Assembly: GCA_028583415.1 (NCBI GenBank)
Contig: CM053275.1
Span: 87,352,278-87,416,277 of the forward strand
From: Protea cynaroides
Lineage: Eukaryota; Streptophyta; Magnoliopsida; Proteales; Proteaceae
Direction: 5' to 3'
Length of the DNA stretch: 64,000 nt
Positions 12,007 to 24,209 of the stretch are shown here, piece by piece; position 1 is the stretch's first letter; each line of letters opens with the position of its first letter. Position numbers and translations under genes: made by a program. The notes beneath the pieces are model-generated. The model was given only the letters and a program-made list of their open reading frames with translations, was not told where the DNA came from and did no database searches.

Positions 12007-12759
12007 TTACTTTCTAGGCAATCTGGTAAGCTTTTGGAGTTTTCCACTAGTGACAGATCTTGTGGCTACGATGATTTTGAATCTTAATGGTTTATTTAAA
12101 AGGATTTTTGAAATCAGTTTTTTTTAAAGAGCTTTGGAAAACGAACCACAAGAGAAGAGACCATTGTATGTGTCATTTGAGTAATTAAAAAGAAGAAGAA
12201 GAAAAAACACTCTTCAAGTGTTTATGAAAATGTTTCTTTGATTATAGGAGTTTGGTTGATGATTTAAAGGTAATATTTGTGACACTCTAGCGATCAGAAA
12301 CCTTCTTTGTTCTCTCAATATCTTTCCAATATGAAACCTGCTTTGTTCGCTCATTCTCTTTCACTCTAATCATCTCTCCTTCCCTTATCAATATGAAAAT
12401 TTTTTGTGGTAGATATCAATATGAAATTAAGGTGCTCTCTCTTCCATTTCTCGCATATCTTTCCAATAAGATGCTTTCTATGCTCTCACTCCCTCTAGTC
12501 ACATGTCTCCTCCCCTGTTTTATTCCAATGCTATATGTGTCGCGAGAAGGGGAATTTTCTCCCGAGTTGTTCATAGTGGTAGTATGGAGGCCCATGGAAT
12601 TGAACTCATGCATTTTGGCAAAGTGCCAAAGTGGCCACATTCATTATTTCTGTAAGTCGAGGAAAAATAGTTTAAAGTGCCCATATGCTCTGTACATGTT
12701 ATGATACATGTTGTTTTTTGGTACATGTATAATATATCTTGTGTTATAGTGCATATTAT
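12007..12759. other. Unassigned sequence between two transposons
   Basis: No coding similarity, RNA gene or bounded repeat seen. The start TTACT would be one half of the target duplication of the element to the left. An AAG-rich patch lies near 12190. Confidence 0.5.
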
Positions 12760-13021
12760 TGTTGGGAATAATATCACATTGCTAAGAAAGTTGAACCTTC
12801 GGGATCATATATATAGAGAGTCCTTCTATTTATTAATTTGAACTTTTGAGTTGGAAATCTCAATATGTTATTAGAGCTCCAGATTCTCACTCACAGTCAC
12901 CTCAAGAGGGACTACGGTCACCCGAAAAGAGGGAACATAGTCACCTAAAAATGCCATGTATTTGCCACATATACACCACCTAATGGTGGGGCTACATTTG
13001 AGGGGGAGTATTGGGAATAGT

Positions 13022-13433
13022 TGTAAAATCTTTATTAGATTTATTATGGGTAACATTAATATACTTAACTATTTTAACTTGTGGGATCCAATCAAAGAAG
13101 GATCGGATGATTATCCCATACCTATTATAAACCAAATCTATTCTTTATGGTTAGAATAGATTTGGTATGCACTTATTACAAATATGTGGCAGGGGTCCCT
13201 ATAGCCTCTCTCTGTCTACGTGAAAACAAGAAAGGGACCCATAATCAAATGAGAGGAGGTTGTAAAAGATCCCTGTGGAAATCAAAAAAGAAAAGAAGAA
13301 AGGATCGAAAATCAATCTCCAACATAAATGTATGTCCCATTATTGTTATTATTTGCTTATTGCTCAATGTGTTTTATTATCTGTATGGGATGGATTTAAT
13401 TGAATATTTATATTAGGATTTAAAATTCCTACA
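13022..13433 (+). repeat. 5' LTR of second copia element
   Basis: Aligns over its length with 19006-19419; perfect inverted tips TGTA/TACA. The downstream primer site starts one base after its end. Confidence 0.85.
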
Positions 13434-13434
13434 G

Positions 13435-13449
13435 TGGTATCAGAACTTT
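13435..13449 (+). other. Primer binding site of second copia element
   Basis: TGGTATCAGAACTTT, initiator tRNA-Met type, one base after the LTR. Confidence 0.8.
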
Positions 13450-14959
13450 CCCATATAGAATTAAAATCATTGATTTAAGAATCAGAATAATGCTATGATG
13501 TTTGAATACATTAAAGCTTTAAAAACATTCTGTTTTGGTTCCCAATTTTATTTTGGATCGAAAGGAAGAGTTATGACACAATCGATCTATTTTTCGATCA
13601 TCAAAAATTAAAACAAATCACATCATACTGTAGATCTCAACGAGACCATGATGGCGATACAAAAATCGCTGCCACCGGCCACCAGACGCTCCGCCACGCG
13701 TCGACGAGGAAAGCGAGTGAGATCCACTCGTGGGTATTGTTAAAAAAAAAAAAAAAAAAAAAGGTGTGTTGACCCGATCATCACAGGGTCAACTCAGAAA
13801 CCCTAACGAGTTTTGATACTAACCGAGTTGACTCGGGGCAGCCATTTGTCGCATGTGTGGACTAACACGTGCGGTAGGCCCGACCGGAAGGTTCGGCCAG
13901 CATACCCGTTGACCGACCCTAGGACCCGACTGTCTTGACCTATTGACTGACCTGAGAACCCGGTCAACTCGACCAGTTGACCCGCTCCAACAACTAGAAA
14001 AAAGATCCATCGACCTGCTTAAGCAAGTCGGGTTGAACCAGTGGTTTGACCATTGAACCAGCTCGATGGTTCATTCCCTGGATAAACCAGTGTTTCGGTC
14101 TGGAGGTATTTTAAAAAAAATGTAAAGGCCTATTTGGTTTGGTTCGGACCGAACCAAGTCAATCCTAGGTAAAACGACCTAGACCGAACTAACCCGGTCA
14201 AAATCGAACCGACCAATATTGTAAAGGCCTGTTTGGTTGTAGATTTTAGACCTGGGGAATTAATCCGCGTGTACGAGCTCATGGAAGGTCCATTTGGACT
14301 GTGATTTTTTGTAGTATACTCCATTTTGAATGCTCTTCAATCTAATATATAATGTGGTATATTTCAATGTATTGAAAAATATGTTATCATTAAAAAAATA
14401 TCCATTGGAAACTCAGTTTATAGTTTTCTATTGATTTTTCTCCAATATATTGTGCCAAATTGATTGTTGAGCCAATGTGTATGTTTATATGAATATTTGG
14501 ACTTGTAAAATTATATTTTAAAACATTCATAGTTAAATTAATATCTAACATGAGTTGGAGGTTGAAATTTGTTTATATCATGGTGGAATTTGATGTGACC
14601 ACCAAAGTGGCAACCTTGTTTTATTATGATGTATTTAAATTTAAATGTTCTGTGTTTGTAAATGCTTCAGATGGAAAATGTTCACCCAAAGGTGACATTA
14701 TCCAAGTTTCTTAAAAAATAGGGTTTGTAGATGTTGTGTAAGGATTTTGTGGGACCACCAAAGTGGCACACTTGGTTCTATGATAATATGCTCAAATCTA
14801 ATATTTGTACGTTTACAAGCTACATAAAAGAGGTATAGTGCTCATCCATAGATGATATTGTCAAAATTCTCATTTTATGGTTGCAGCAAAGAACGAGATT
14901 GTCCACCACCCAAAGATGGCATTGTCAGGATTAAAATGTTACATGCACTTGAAAAATAA

Positions 14960-15400
14960 AAATGTTTAGCTTAGGGGTTTCATTCATCCAAAGGTGATGA
15001 AATTTTCTGAAGCCATCATTCCTTAACAGTTTTGTCTGGATGTCTAAGAGGACCAGTGCATGCTTGTCCCAAAGGATGAACGTGTAGTGCGGTTGACTCT
15101 TTGGAAAAGAAATTACTTATTAAGGATGTTCAGCTAAGGGTTTTTTTTTTCATTCACCCAAAGGTGATGAAATTTTCTGAAGCCATCATTCCTTGGCTGT
15201 TTGCCCGAATTTTTGACAGGACCAGTGCATCCTTGTCCCAAAAGATAAGTATGTAGTTCGATTAACTCTTGAAAAATTGTAATATTGTTTGGCGATTTTT
15301 GCCTGGATTTTTGAGAAAATCAGTGCATCCTTGTCCCAAAGGATAAGCATGTAGTTCGGTTGACTTTTGAAAAAAGAAATAATTACTTATTTATTACGTT
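14960..15400 (+). repeat. Imperfect direct repeat of about 165 bp, just under three units
   Basis: The block CCAAAGGTGATGAAATTTTC ... GACCAGTGCATGCTTGTCCCAAAGGATGAACGTG occurs at about 14985-15090 and again at about 15155-15255. A third partial unit at about 15295-15375 keeps only the CAGTGCATCCTTGTCCCAAAGGATAAG part. Shorter relatives with CACCCAAAGGTGA lie upstream at about 14685 and 14910. It lies in the degenerate leader/gag region of the second copia element. Confidence 0.6.
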
Positions 15401-17329
15401 TTGATAGCTTAATTGCATGTATGAGTCATGGATCTATCACTATATGTATAGCATTGTAAATGAACTCATCTAGTAATTACTATCTCAAAATTTCAATCCC
15501 TGGTATTACTCTTGCTTCACTTCCTATTTTGTCTATGTCAAATTATAGAAAAATGGTATAAGGCAGTATAGTGATGAAAGATACTGTCAAGGAATACATA
15601 AAGGAGGTTTAAACAAAATTTTAAGTGACTAATAAAGGATTGAAGAGTCAACTTCTGATTGAAACAAAATTTAATGGAAGTGGTAATATTATAAAACACA
15701 TTCTGGAACTAACTATAATAAAGGAGAAATTGAAAACATGTCTAGGATTGTTTGACCTAAATGTGCTCTAGATCATGTAAAGCAATGTTCTAATAAGGAA
15801 CATTGAAAAAGATTATTCAAGGCGAAATCTAAAAAATATTAGAAATTTCTAAAAGGGACGAAGAGATGTTTTATTGCCTAAGCCCATTTGTACCATTTTT
15901 AATAGTAATGGAGTGTGAGGAATCACAAGTTGGAGCTATCAACTAATACTGTGAAATTCAAAGAAAAGAAATGAAAATGAACATTTGTAGAAAGATTATA
16001 AAACTAGACAGGCTTAAATGGAAAAGAATAAGGACTATGAAAATTCTAAGTGAGAAACTACCAGATATTGGATACTTAAAATACTAGTCATAATTCAAAC
16101 TCATAGGGCATTTAGTTCACTTTAGGTAGTTTAATTACTTTTGGAAGTAGACTATGTATCTTTAACTCTCATCATTGATATAGACATTTAAGACCTGTAT
16201 CTAAGGAAAATTTATAAGAGGACTGTAAATAATGATATTCCAAAACCCCTAAGTTTTGATGACATGTATGTATATATTAAAGGAAAAGTAAAATGAAAAC
16301 TATTCGCAACAAGAGATTGTTGGACTTGGTGGAAAATATTCAATATAGGGGTGAAAATTTTTTTTATCAAATGATTAAAGTGTTAGATAAGAAAAGTGAG
16401 ATAAGTGTTCAAGTGAAACATGTCATATTGATCTATACCCTGACACTTTTGTCTAAATATTTACTGGAGCTAAGGCTTATAGCTTTGGAATCTTGCTTGA
16501 ATAGCAAAAGAAGTGATAAATAGATATGATCAAGAGTATGAGAGTGGAAACATGCTTTCATAACCCTTATGAAAGAATGGTTGGTTTAAGGACATTGAAC
16601 TGTTATTTTCTGGAATGTCGAATATGCTCCAAAGGATTTTGATTTTATTGTCTCAACTCAATAAATAGAATAGTAGAAACCAGTCATGCTAGATCCATTG
16701 ATGATACTGGTGGATTGGCATAGCCAAGAAATTTAGAGTTTGATGAGACCCCATGGAAATAACTATAGAGAAACCAGTTGGGATAACAGAAATGTTATCG
16801 AAGAATAATTAAATAATTTTAGAGCCAGAGGAAGTAATGAAAAAATTTATTAGACTCATAAATCTGTCATTTCATCAAATCATATATTATACTTCATAAT
16901 GGAAGGTTTTTGCATTGGACAAGAGGAAAATCCCAATAGTTTTCAACAAGCTATCAGTAGTTATATTGCCCTCGAGTGATTGATGTCCATAAAAGATGTG
17001 TTGCTGTCTCTAGGTAACAGTAAAGTTTAAGATCTTGTGCATTTGTTAAAGACAATATACTCGTAGTCTTAAACTGAGTATACAAGGTTGTGTGATTCAA
17101 GTGGGAGAATTTGATCACTACAAAATGAAACTTGTAGCAAAGATGAATCACACAAGAAGGCATTAAACTAAATTTCTTGGTTTTTTTATGCTATCTGATT
17201 TGGAACTATATCAGATAAACATAAAATAATTTTTGCTCAACGAGATGATTCAACCAGAAGGTTTGAGTTAATAGATAAAGATAAAATGATCTTCATTTGA
17301 TTTTGTTGAGAATGCAAAGATCCAAGCAT

Positions 17330-18260
17330 ATATCCCAAGATCAGTGGGAGCATATTTGTTTTTCTGGTCTTGTATGATGATGACATACTGTTTGTCAGTA
17401 GTAACATAGCGTTACTTGTAGAGACCAAGCATTTTTGTCAGAGAATTTTATGATGAAAAATATGGGTGAGAGTTTATTCATTCTCGGTATGGAGATCAGA
17501 CTTGACAGAAATCATAGACTACTGAGACTGTCTGAGAGGGCTTCATTGATGGTGTACCCAAGAGATGTAGTGCCCTAGGAATAATATTGAAAGGAGATCT
17601 ATGTCAGACAATATGTGTCTATGGTTGGAAATCTGATTTATGCACAGTTTTGTAGATGTCATCACCTTTGTAGTGAGCATGCTCGGACGGTTTCAGTCAG
17701 ATGCAGGGATTGCTCACTGAACAGAGACAAAGAAGGTTCTGTGTTATTTGCAAAAGATGAAAGATTACATGCATATGTATGGCAGTGTTGATAACCTAGT
17801 GGTGGTTGGATGTTCTAATGTGGATTTTAGTGGATGTACTGATGATAGAAAGTCCACACCAAGGTATATTTGTGATGGTTAGAGGAACTATTTCGTGGAG
17901 GAATGCAAAACCAACCTATTCTGACTTTTTCTATTATATAGTTAGAGTTCCTGGTACCATTCCAGGCCACAAAGCAAGTGATTTAGCTAATGGACTTCAT
18001 TCCGAGGTTAAATGTTATGAGTATTATCTCCAAACCGTTGTTACTGTATTGTGACAATAAGTTAGTTGTATTCTTGTTAAAGAACAACAAGAAATGAGGT
18101 GCTTCTAAATATATAAAGATCGAGTATCTAGTGGTAAAGGAAAAAGGTCAATAAGAATCACATTTCTGAGGAGCACATTTCGACAAACAATATGATAGCG
18201 GATTCTTGGTTAAAAGCTTTACCAGTGGGAGTCTTAAAGGGTCATATTTTATTATGGATG
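17330..18260 (+). pseudogene. Reverse transcriptase and RNase H remnants of second copia element
   Basis: The catalytic loop survives as LYDDDILFVSSN near 17370-17405 (copia consensus YVDD; the second position is Asp here). GESLFILGMEIRL-like sequence follows near 17470. RNase H is recognisable at about 17800-17930 by the CTDDRKSTP segment and ISWRNAKPT. The conserved IEYLVVKE-like tail is near 18120. Frames change repeatedly and no open reading frame spans a domain. Confidence 0.7.
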
Positions 18261-18411
18261 TCGTCGAGTCTTTTGATGTGCTTGTATAGACTTTTTATAT
18301 TTTACTGATACTTTATTGTATTTACTCTTTTTCCTGTGTACCTTACAAGTACGATTATTTTATACCATGATTTTTATTTCATGATTGAGCATATACACTC
18401 TTGCTAATCTG

Positions 18412-18412
18412 G

Positions 18413-18441
<29 letters not shown>
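18412..18441. repeat. (TA)n microsatellite
   Basis: About 15 TA units immediately before the 25-bp tandem array. Confidence 0.9.
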
Positions 18442-18443
<2 letters not shown>

Positions 18444-18471
18444 TTACCTATCCTACATGTCATAATAACTA

Positions 18472-18790
18472 GACAGTATTAAGCCAAAATTACACCAGGC
18501 AGTATTAAGCTAAGACTTAAAAGACGGTATTAAGTCAAGACACAAAAGACAGTATTAAACCATGACTCAAAAGGCAGTATTAAGCCAAGACACAAAAGGC
18601 AGTATTAAGTCAAGACTCAAAAATCGGTATTAAACCAAGACACAAAAGACAGTATTAAGCCAGGACTCAAAAAGTGGTATTAAGCCAAGACACAAAAGAT
18701 AGTATTAAGCCAGAACTCAAAAGACAGTATTAAGTCAGGACCCAAAAATGGTATTAAGCTAAAACTCAAAAGATGGTATTAAGCCAAGAG
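18472..18790 (+). repeat. Minisatellite, 25-bp unit, 13 copies
   Basis: Thirteen copies of a unit close to GGCAGTATTAAGCCAAGAC + ACAAAA, separated only by unit variation. Alternate copies often end ACTCAAAA and ACACAAAA, hinting at a two-unit (50-bp) higher-order period. It lies between the pol remnant and the 3' LTR of the second copia element. Confidence 0.85.
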
Positions 18791-19005
18791 GCGGTGAGCC
18801 AGGATCAAATGTCATCAAGGAGACTTTTGTCTGTAATAACAAAAAATTGTATGCCGTATGATTAAGACGTATCTTCTGCTGTTGTTCAATATTAGTCTAC
18901 TTGTTGGAATAATAAATGTTTGGGATAATCGGTTTTAATTATTAGTTTATATGGTCATACTAGTTAATAATAGTCTTGTAAAATAATGTAACCCAGGTGG
19001 GAGAT

Positions 19006-19419
19006 TGTAAAATATTTATTAGATTTATTATGGTTAATATTAATATACTTGACTATTTTAACTTGTGAGATCCAATCAAAGAGGGATTGGATGATTATCC
19101 CATACCTATTATAAACCAAATCTATTCTATTATGGGATTAGAATAGATTTGGTATGCACTTATTATAAATATGTGGCAGGGTTCCTATAGCCTCTCTCTA
19201 TCTATGTGAAAACAAGAAAGGGACCCATAATCAAAGGATAGGAAGCTGTAGAAGATCTCTGTGGGAATCAAGAAAGAAAAGAAGAAATGATCGAAAATCA
19301 ATCTCCAACGTAAAGGTATGTCCCTTTATTGTTATTATTTACTTATTGCTCTATGTGTTTTATTATCTTAATGGGATGGATTTAATTGAATAATTTTATT
19401 AGGATTTAAAAATCCTACA
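19006..19419 (+). repeat. 3' LTR of second copia element
   Basis: Partner of 13022-13433; preceded by the purine tract CAGGTGGGAGAT. Confidence 0.85.
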
Positions 19420-19516
19420 ATAGCCCCACATTGCTAAGAGATTAGAACCTTGGGTCTTTATATATGGAGAGTCCCTGCGCTTACTAGTTTAAACTTTTGA
19501 ATTGAAAATCTCGACA

Positions 19517-20614
19517 GCAATGATTGGATTTCATTGGGAGGTTGAGAAGTTCCTCTAGTATCTCTTCTTAATGTACTTTACATTGTTATATTTAACCTTG
19601 AATGGTACGATGATAGTGGCCATGACACTCCACTGCAACATCGCTATTATAATTTCAACGACATTCGATCTTGTTAGGAATTAACAACGCAAAAGAAGAA
19701 CAATAGCGAAAAAAGAAAATGAAAGACAAACACAACACAACTATTTTACGTGGTTCACACAGAGTGTGTGTATGAGCTACGTTTACGACAAAACGATCAA
19801 TCTGCGATTCCACTATTCCAATGAAGAAGTAACAATACTCTCTTAACGAGATTATAGTTTATAAAAAGGGAAAGCCTAATCCTAAGCCTAAACCTTGAAA
19901 GTACAAGATTGCCCCAGTAAAATAATGACAAAGTGAGCTGAACTTCTTGACTTTAGATAATATCAAATTTCACACGTAATGATTCTATTCCATATCAAAC
20001 AGTTTTTCTGGACTTGTAATTCCAAAACCACTAGGTTACACCTATGTTTTACTAATCTAAAGCACAAAAAATGATAAAAGATTTTAAAAAATTAATTTCT
20101 TTGCTTCTTATTGTTTTGTCGATGTAGTTCTTGTAGATGACATTTGTGTCCGCTTTTGTTGAAATTATACTATTTAATTGGCCTTGAAATACTCTTGCAT
20201 TCTTTATTTATTTTTTATTTTTTTGCCTCTGTTTCTTTACTAAACGAAAGAACTATACGTCATTAAACTTGTGAATCTACGATGAGAGCCATTGAGTTAG
20301 AACATGGTTACCATTTGACCTCATTTTAAATAAACCAGGAAAGAAGCTTTTTATTCGAGGTACATACTTAAATTCTCCTTAGTCAGTTCACTAGAAATAA
20401 TTTATCCTTTTTTTTTTATTTTTATACATAGTGTTACATATAATTTCAAGTTTAGAATTAGATGGTTGAAATAAATATATTTGATTTTTTCCAGACACTT
20501 TCTTTGAGAAAGGGTTTCTTATCCGATTGTGAGGCTCTTGCACCAGTGCATGGATCAATGAGAGTACACACATAGACATGCAACTAGAGGCTGGGGTGGT
20601 CATTTCACCCCTCC
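19517..20614. other. Non-coding sequence, no feature recognised
   Basis: No gene, RNA or bounded repeat seen. Short reading frames here match nothing I know. Confidence 0.4.
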
Positions 20615-21145
20615 TGTATGTCTAGCTTTCTTTTTCCTGTCTTTGATTCAAACTGACAGATACTGACTCTAAAGAATGTAGAATCTCTTTCATTCCTGGC
20701 TGAGTCAACTAGACTTCTGACAACAGACAGATCTCTTTCCTCTATCCTCAAGCCAGTGGAGGCTTGCTTCGCATAGGCTACCCAAGCTTGGTCCGGACAT
20801 TTACTCATTCATGGGATGAAAGACCAGCTTCTTCAACAAGAGCAGAGGCAGCTATAGCACCGAAACCTTTTAGCTTAACCCAAAAGGGAAGAGTCCACTA
20901 TAGCAAGAAAAGCTTATCCCGACTATATACCTCTACTTTCAGTCGAGTCACTTCCTCCCTCTCCTTTCAGGAGAGTCACTTCGTTCCTTTCGTTGCAGAG
21001 CTACTTTCATCCTCATTTCCTTCAAGTGGAACTCCACATTCAACAAGTCGGGAATCAATGACTTTTTCAACACCCAAAGGTAGACGCACAAGCCTAAGGG
21101 AGAGTTCCGCTTGACTTGAAAGACCGGGGACAACCCGAACAAGAA
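20615..21145. other. Probable mitochondrial-type DNA insert (NUMT-like)
   Basis: Composition changes abruptly: higher GC, many CTTTC/GAAAG and TCACTTCxTTCC patterns, and no A/T runs over about 530 bp. Both strands stay largely open (minus 20605-20808, plus 20764-21114), as often happens in plant mitochondrial spacer DNA. It ends at a T-run (about 21145) where the AT-rich nuclear style returns. I recognise the style rather than a named mitochondrial gene, so this is inference. Confidence 0.4.
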
Positions 21146-22344
21146 TTTTTTTTTTGTGTATAAATAATTAACTAAGCCAAGATCAATCATGACCAACCCG
21201 AAAATGACACAATGATGAAACACCCAATAATGTAATTTCACAACATGATCCAACCTCCACCCCCTCCATCGACTCTTCCTATCCCCAGAAGTCCTAAAAT
21301 CCGATGACTTCCATGTACCATTTCAGCACATACCGCATTGAAATTGGATACTAAGCACGAAAATGAAGGCACCTTATTGAGAGTAGTTTAGGGTTTAGGG
21401 TTTATTGGCGGGACCCCTATCTCCTCCATTGAAGGACGGATGCTTAAGGAAAGAGGTGTAAGGAAGCCGAAGGATGGTGTGACATAGAGAGGGAGCAATC
21501 GTAGAGTTTGACTTTGAAGAGGGTATCCTCGTGCTTCGACCAATTAAAGAAACTAGTTACTAGACCGTTGGTAAAGTCCGAAGTCCAAAAATTGCCTTAT
21601 ACACTTGAGAGTATATCGATTTAATATTTCAAACTTTTAAAATAGAAACTTAACAAGAACTTCAAGATGGGGTCGAAAGCGAACAATCTTCCATGTTACG
21701 AGCACTACACAAGAGTCAATCGCAGCATTATAATTCTCCTCCACTACTTTCCCATTTGCCTCGTTTTTTAAGATTGTAAGTTTCGTAGAATTTAATAAAG
21801 AGGCATGTTTCATTGATTTTATTTATTTATTTATTATTTTATGATTTAAAAAAAGGGTAAAAAAACAGCTAAAAATAAATATCTTAAATACATTCATGGA
21901 GGATTCAAAATAACCGTACGGAAATTAGGCAAAATTGAATGGATCAAAATTGGAAATAATTTAATGGATCATATGCTAAAATTTAAATCAAAACAATTGA
22001 CGTCCGGACTGTTTTGAAAGTCCCTAAACCCGTCTTTCTTCGTGGCCTAAAGACTGAATAATTTCGACGTATTTTGGGAAGATCGTGTTCACCATCTCCA
22101 TTTAGAAATACAATTTCAAATCTTTGACCCGTCTTTCTTCTTGTTTCACAGGTCAACATTTATATATATATAGAGAGGCTAATGAAGCCAGTTCCACCCT
22201 AAACCCATCCTTGCCTAAACAGATTCCCTGCTTTAAGTAGAGTTTAAGATCATTTATTATTATTCTATATTTTAGTTTTCAGCATATGAGATGCATTAAA
22301 TAATATACATCCCCTCTAGCATGAGGCTTATTTTTTTCAAAACC
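21146..22344. other. Non-coding sequence with a short telomere-type run
   Basis: Contains TTTAGGGTTTAGGGTTTA at 21387-21404 (plant telomere motif). Otherwise AT-rich spacer without recognisable genes. Confidence 0.5.
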
Positions 22345-22830
22345 GCAACTAGAGGTACAAGTTTGACCCTATCAACTCAAACCTATCTTAAACTAGAATA
22401 AGACCTAGACTTACCTTGACCTTGAAGACGGGTTCAGAGTGGGAATTTCTGACCATGCTGGACCAAGGTTGAGGCCTTGAGTTGAACCCGGCCCTATCTT
22501 GTTCTTCTTCCTCCTCCTCCTGCTCCTCCTCTTCCTCCTCCTGTTTTTCCTTTTTCCTCCTTCTGCTCTTTCTTCTTCTTGCTTTTTTTCTTTCTTCTTT
22601 CTTTTTCTACTTCTCCTGGGCCTAGCCCAATCCCCTGCATCACCTTTCTCCCTCTCATGGTCAAGGTCAATTAGGATCAGCCGGACCCTGAAGGTGGGTT
22701 AGAGTTGGAGTTTTCAGCCCCTGAGTTAGGTCTGGCCTGATTCTGGGCTCAGGTAAGGGATTCAGGGTAAGGTTAGGGTTTTAAAAGTCCAGCCCAATCT
22801 GATCCTGTTGCAGCCGTACCCACAAACTCA
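22345..22830 (+). repeat. Dispersed repeat family R1, copy 1
   Basis: Shares with 33986-34352 (inverted) and 46400-46815 (same orientation) a pattern of GACCTTGA / GGGTTCAGG / CCTGAG blocks and an end close to CCAACCTGATCCTGTTGC. A CT/CCT-rich tract in the middle (22500-22610) gives a spurious Leu/Phe-rich frame. No coding capacity. Probably a non-autonomous DNA transposon, but no target duplication was secured. Confidence 0.5.
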
Positions 22831-23812
22831 CTTTTCTAATGGGCTTATCTTAGATACAACAAGCCTGCTTCTCTAAAGGCAAATTCCAAGTGTTATATGG
22901 TATTATCAACATTTCCAGGCCAGCTTGAGCCTGACCCCTTTAAGATATTGTATGCTGGGCTTAGACTTCCTCTGGCATGCCAGAGCCCAGTCCTCTTAAA
23001 TTGGCAAATCAGCTAGATCCACTCAAATACTTATTGGTTAGGCCCAACCATACCAACACCATACTCGATTAATTATCGGAGCAGTCAAGGGTCCCGTTCC
23101 GTATTCTTTTGCTGCCCGGAAAGCCTGTTTCTCAATTCCGGTCGTCTGTAGTACTGATATCCCATATTAGGGACGGCCAAGACAATCATCCGGCATACCA
23201 CACAACTAAGATGATCAAAGATTGATGCTTATACAAACATTTTGGGTTGCACATCTTACTTTCATCTATTAGAGGGGGCAGATTTAATATTACAAACCAT
23301 TCCCTCTTTGCCCGTCTAACAACAGAAGAAGCCATGGTCATATACGTGCACAAAACCTTTTGCGTTTTACATTTAAGATGTGAATCTAGTCAATTCGTCA
23401 AACCTAACAAGGTTTAGGCAATATAGACGTTCTCTTGACAATAATTATTTTTTAATGGGTCCAAACAAAACATTTCATTCCCAAATAATTTAAGGATTAA
23501 AAAAAATTGGGGTGGTTGTTAAACCAGTTTAATTAATAAGGTGGATTGCGTAATTATTAAAATGTAAACTCTAATTAAATATAAATTTGGGTTATATATA
23601 GAAATGCAAGCAAAAGACTGACTTGTCTATACCCATGGTCAGATTGCATCTTCAAGATGCGCAAGCTACAAATTTCTTTGGCTATATAATATACCAATCA
23701 TAATTTAATATATGTATGTGTATATGATCCTAAAATCCAAACATCAGTTGGGCTAATCAAATGAAGTAATAACGTCATCCATTTGTTTTAGGAACAATTG
23801 TTTATTGAATTA
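22831..23812. other. Non-coding sequence, nothing recognised
   Basis: AT-rich spacer; no gene, RNA or bounded mobile element found. Confidence 0.4.
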
Positions 23813-23820
23813 GTTGTAAT

Positions 23821-23992
23821 CAAGGTTTTAGTATCTAGCCAAAATTTATACTGATCGAGTATGGACCCAATGGCTGATTAACATGTGGTCGATACTGATT
23901 AAAAATAATAAAAAGAATATAATTACTATCAAATCAAGATCAGTCGAAACCGATACAAATCAGCCAATCTGATACCAACTATTAAAATGATG
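23821..23992. mobile_element. hAT-like MITE (R2 family)
   Basis: 172-bp segment starting CAAGGTTTTAG and ending in weakly complementary AAAATGATG. It is flanked by identical 8-bp GTTGTAAT at 23813-23820 and 23993-24000. An 8-bp duplication and CA-starting ends indicate the hAT superfamily. Interior rich in GATAC/CGATAC words, like the copies at 29210, 32670 and 40648. Confidence 0.7.
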
Positions 23993-24209
23993 GTTGTAAT
24001 TTGTTATGTATGAGTCTTGAATGCCTGTAATGTTTTGAAAATTGATCTGCTTCAACAAAATTTGGTGGTGATTCAAATGGGAAATGTTTTAAGGTATGTA
24101 ATGGTAGCATAGGGTTTGGGCTGATATAAAGTTCAAACAGAGGTCTGGTCTGTGATGGTATGGTTCAACCCAATTTGGAGGAGAGATATAATATACTTCT
24201 TTTCGTGTC

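Larger units (their letters stand above)
13022..19419 (+). mobile_element. Second Ty1/copia element, full length but decayed
   Basis: Two LTRs of 412 and 414 bp (13022-13433 and 19006-19419) begin TGTAAAAT and end CCTACA. An initiator-Met primer site follows the first and a purine tract (CAGGTGGGAGAT, 18994-19005) precedes the second. Flanks ATAGT (13017-13021) and ATAGC (19420-19424) are a 4/5 target duplication. By hand the LTRs differ at roughly 30 positions, so the insertion is old. The coding region is nearly erased; only reverse transcriptase and RNase H remnants are readable. It sits inside the second LTR of a TRIM. Confidence 0.82.
12760..19516 (+). mobile_element. TRIM element, split by a full copia insertion
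   Basis: The first LTR (12760 to about 12867) starts TGTTGGGAATAAT and runs to GGAAATCTCAATA. It is followed by a decayed initiator-Met primer site (TGTTATTAGAGCTCC, about 12868) and a short non-coding interior. A purine tract (GAGGGGGAG, about 13000) precedes the second LTR, which starts at 13009. The second LTR is split after 13021 and continues at 19420-19516. The uninterrupted element would be about 360 bp. The family is the same as at 53518-53826 and 60104-60884. TRIMs code for nothing and depend on other elements for movement. No clear outer target duplication was found. Confidence 0.65.

Noticed and set aside
18472..18790. Regularly spaced 25-bp repeats as a CRISPR-like array
   Set aside because: Units abut with no unique spacers and lie inside a plant retrotransposon; it is a minisatellite.
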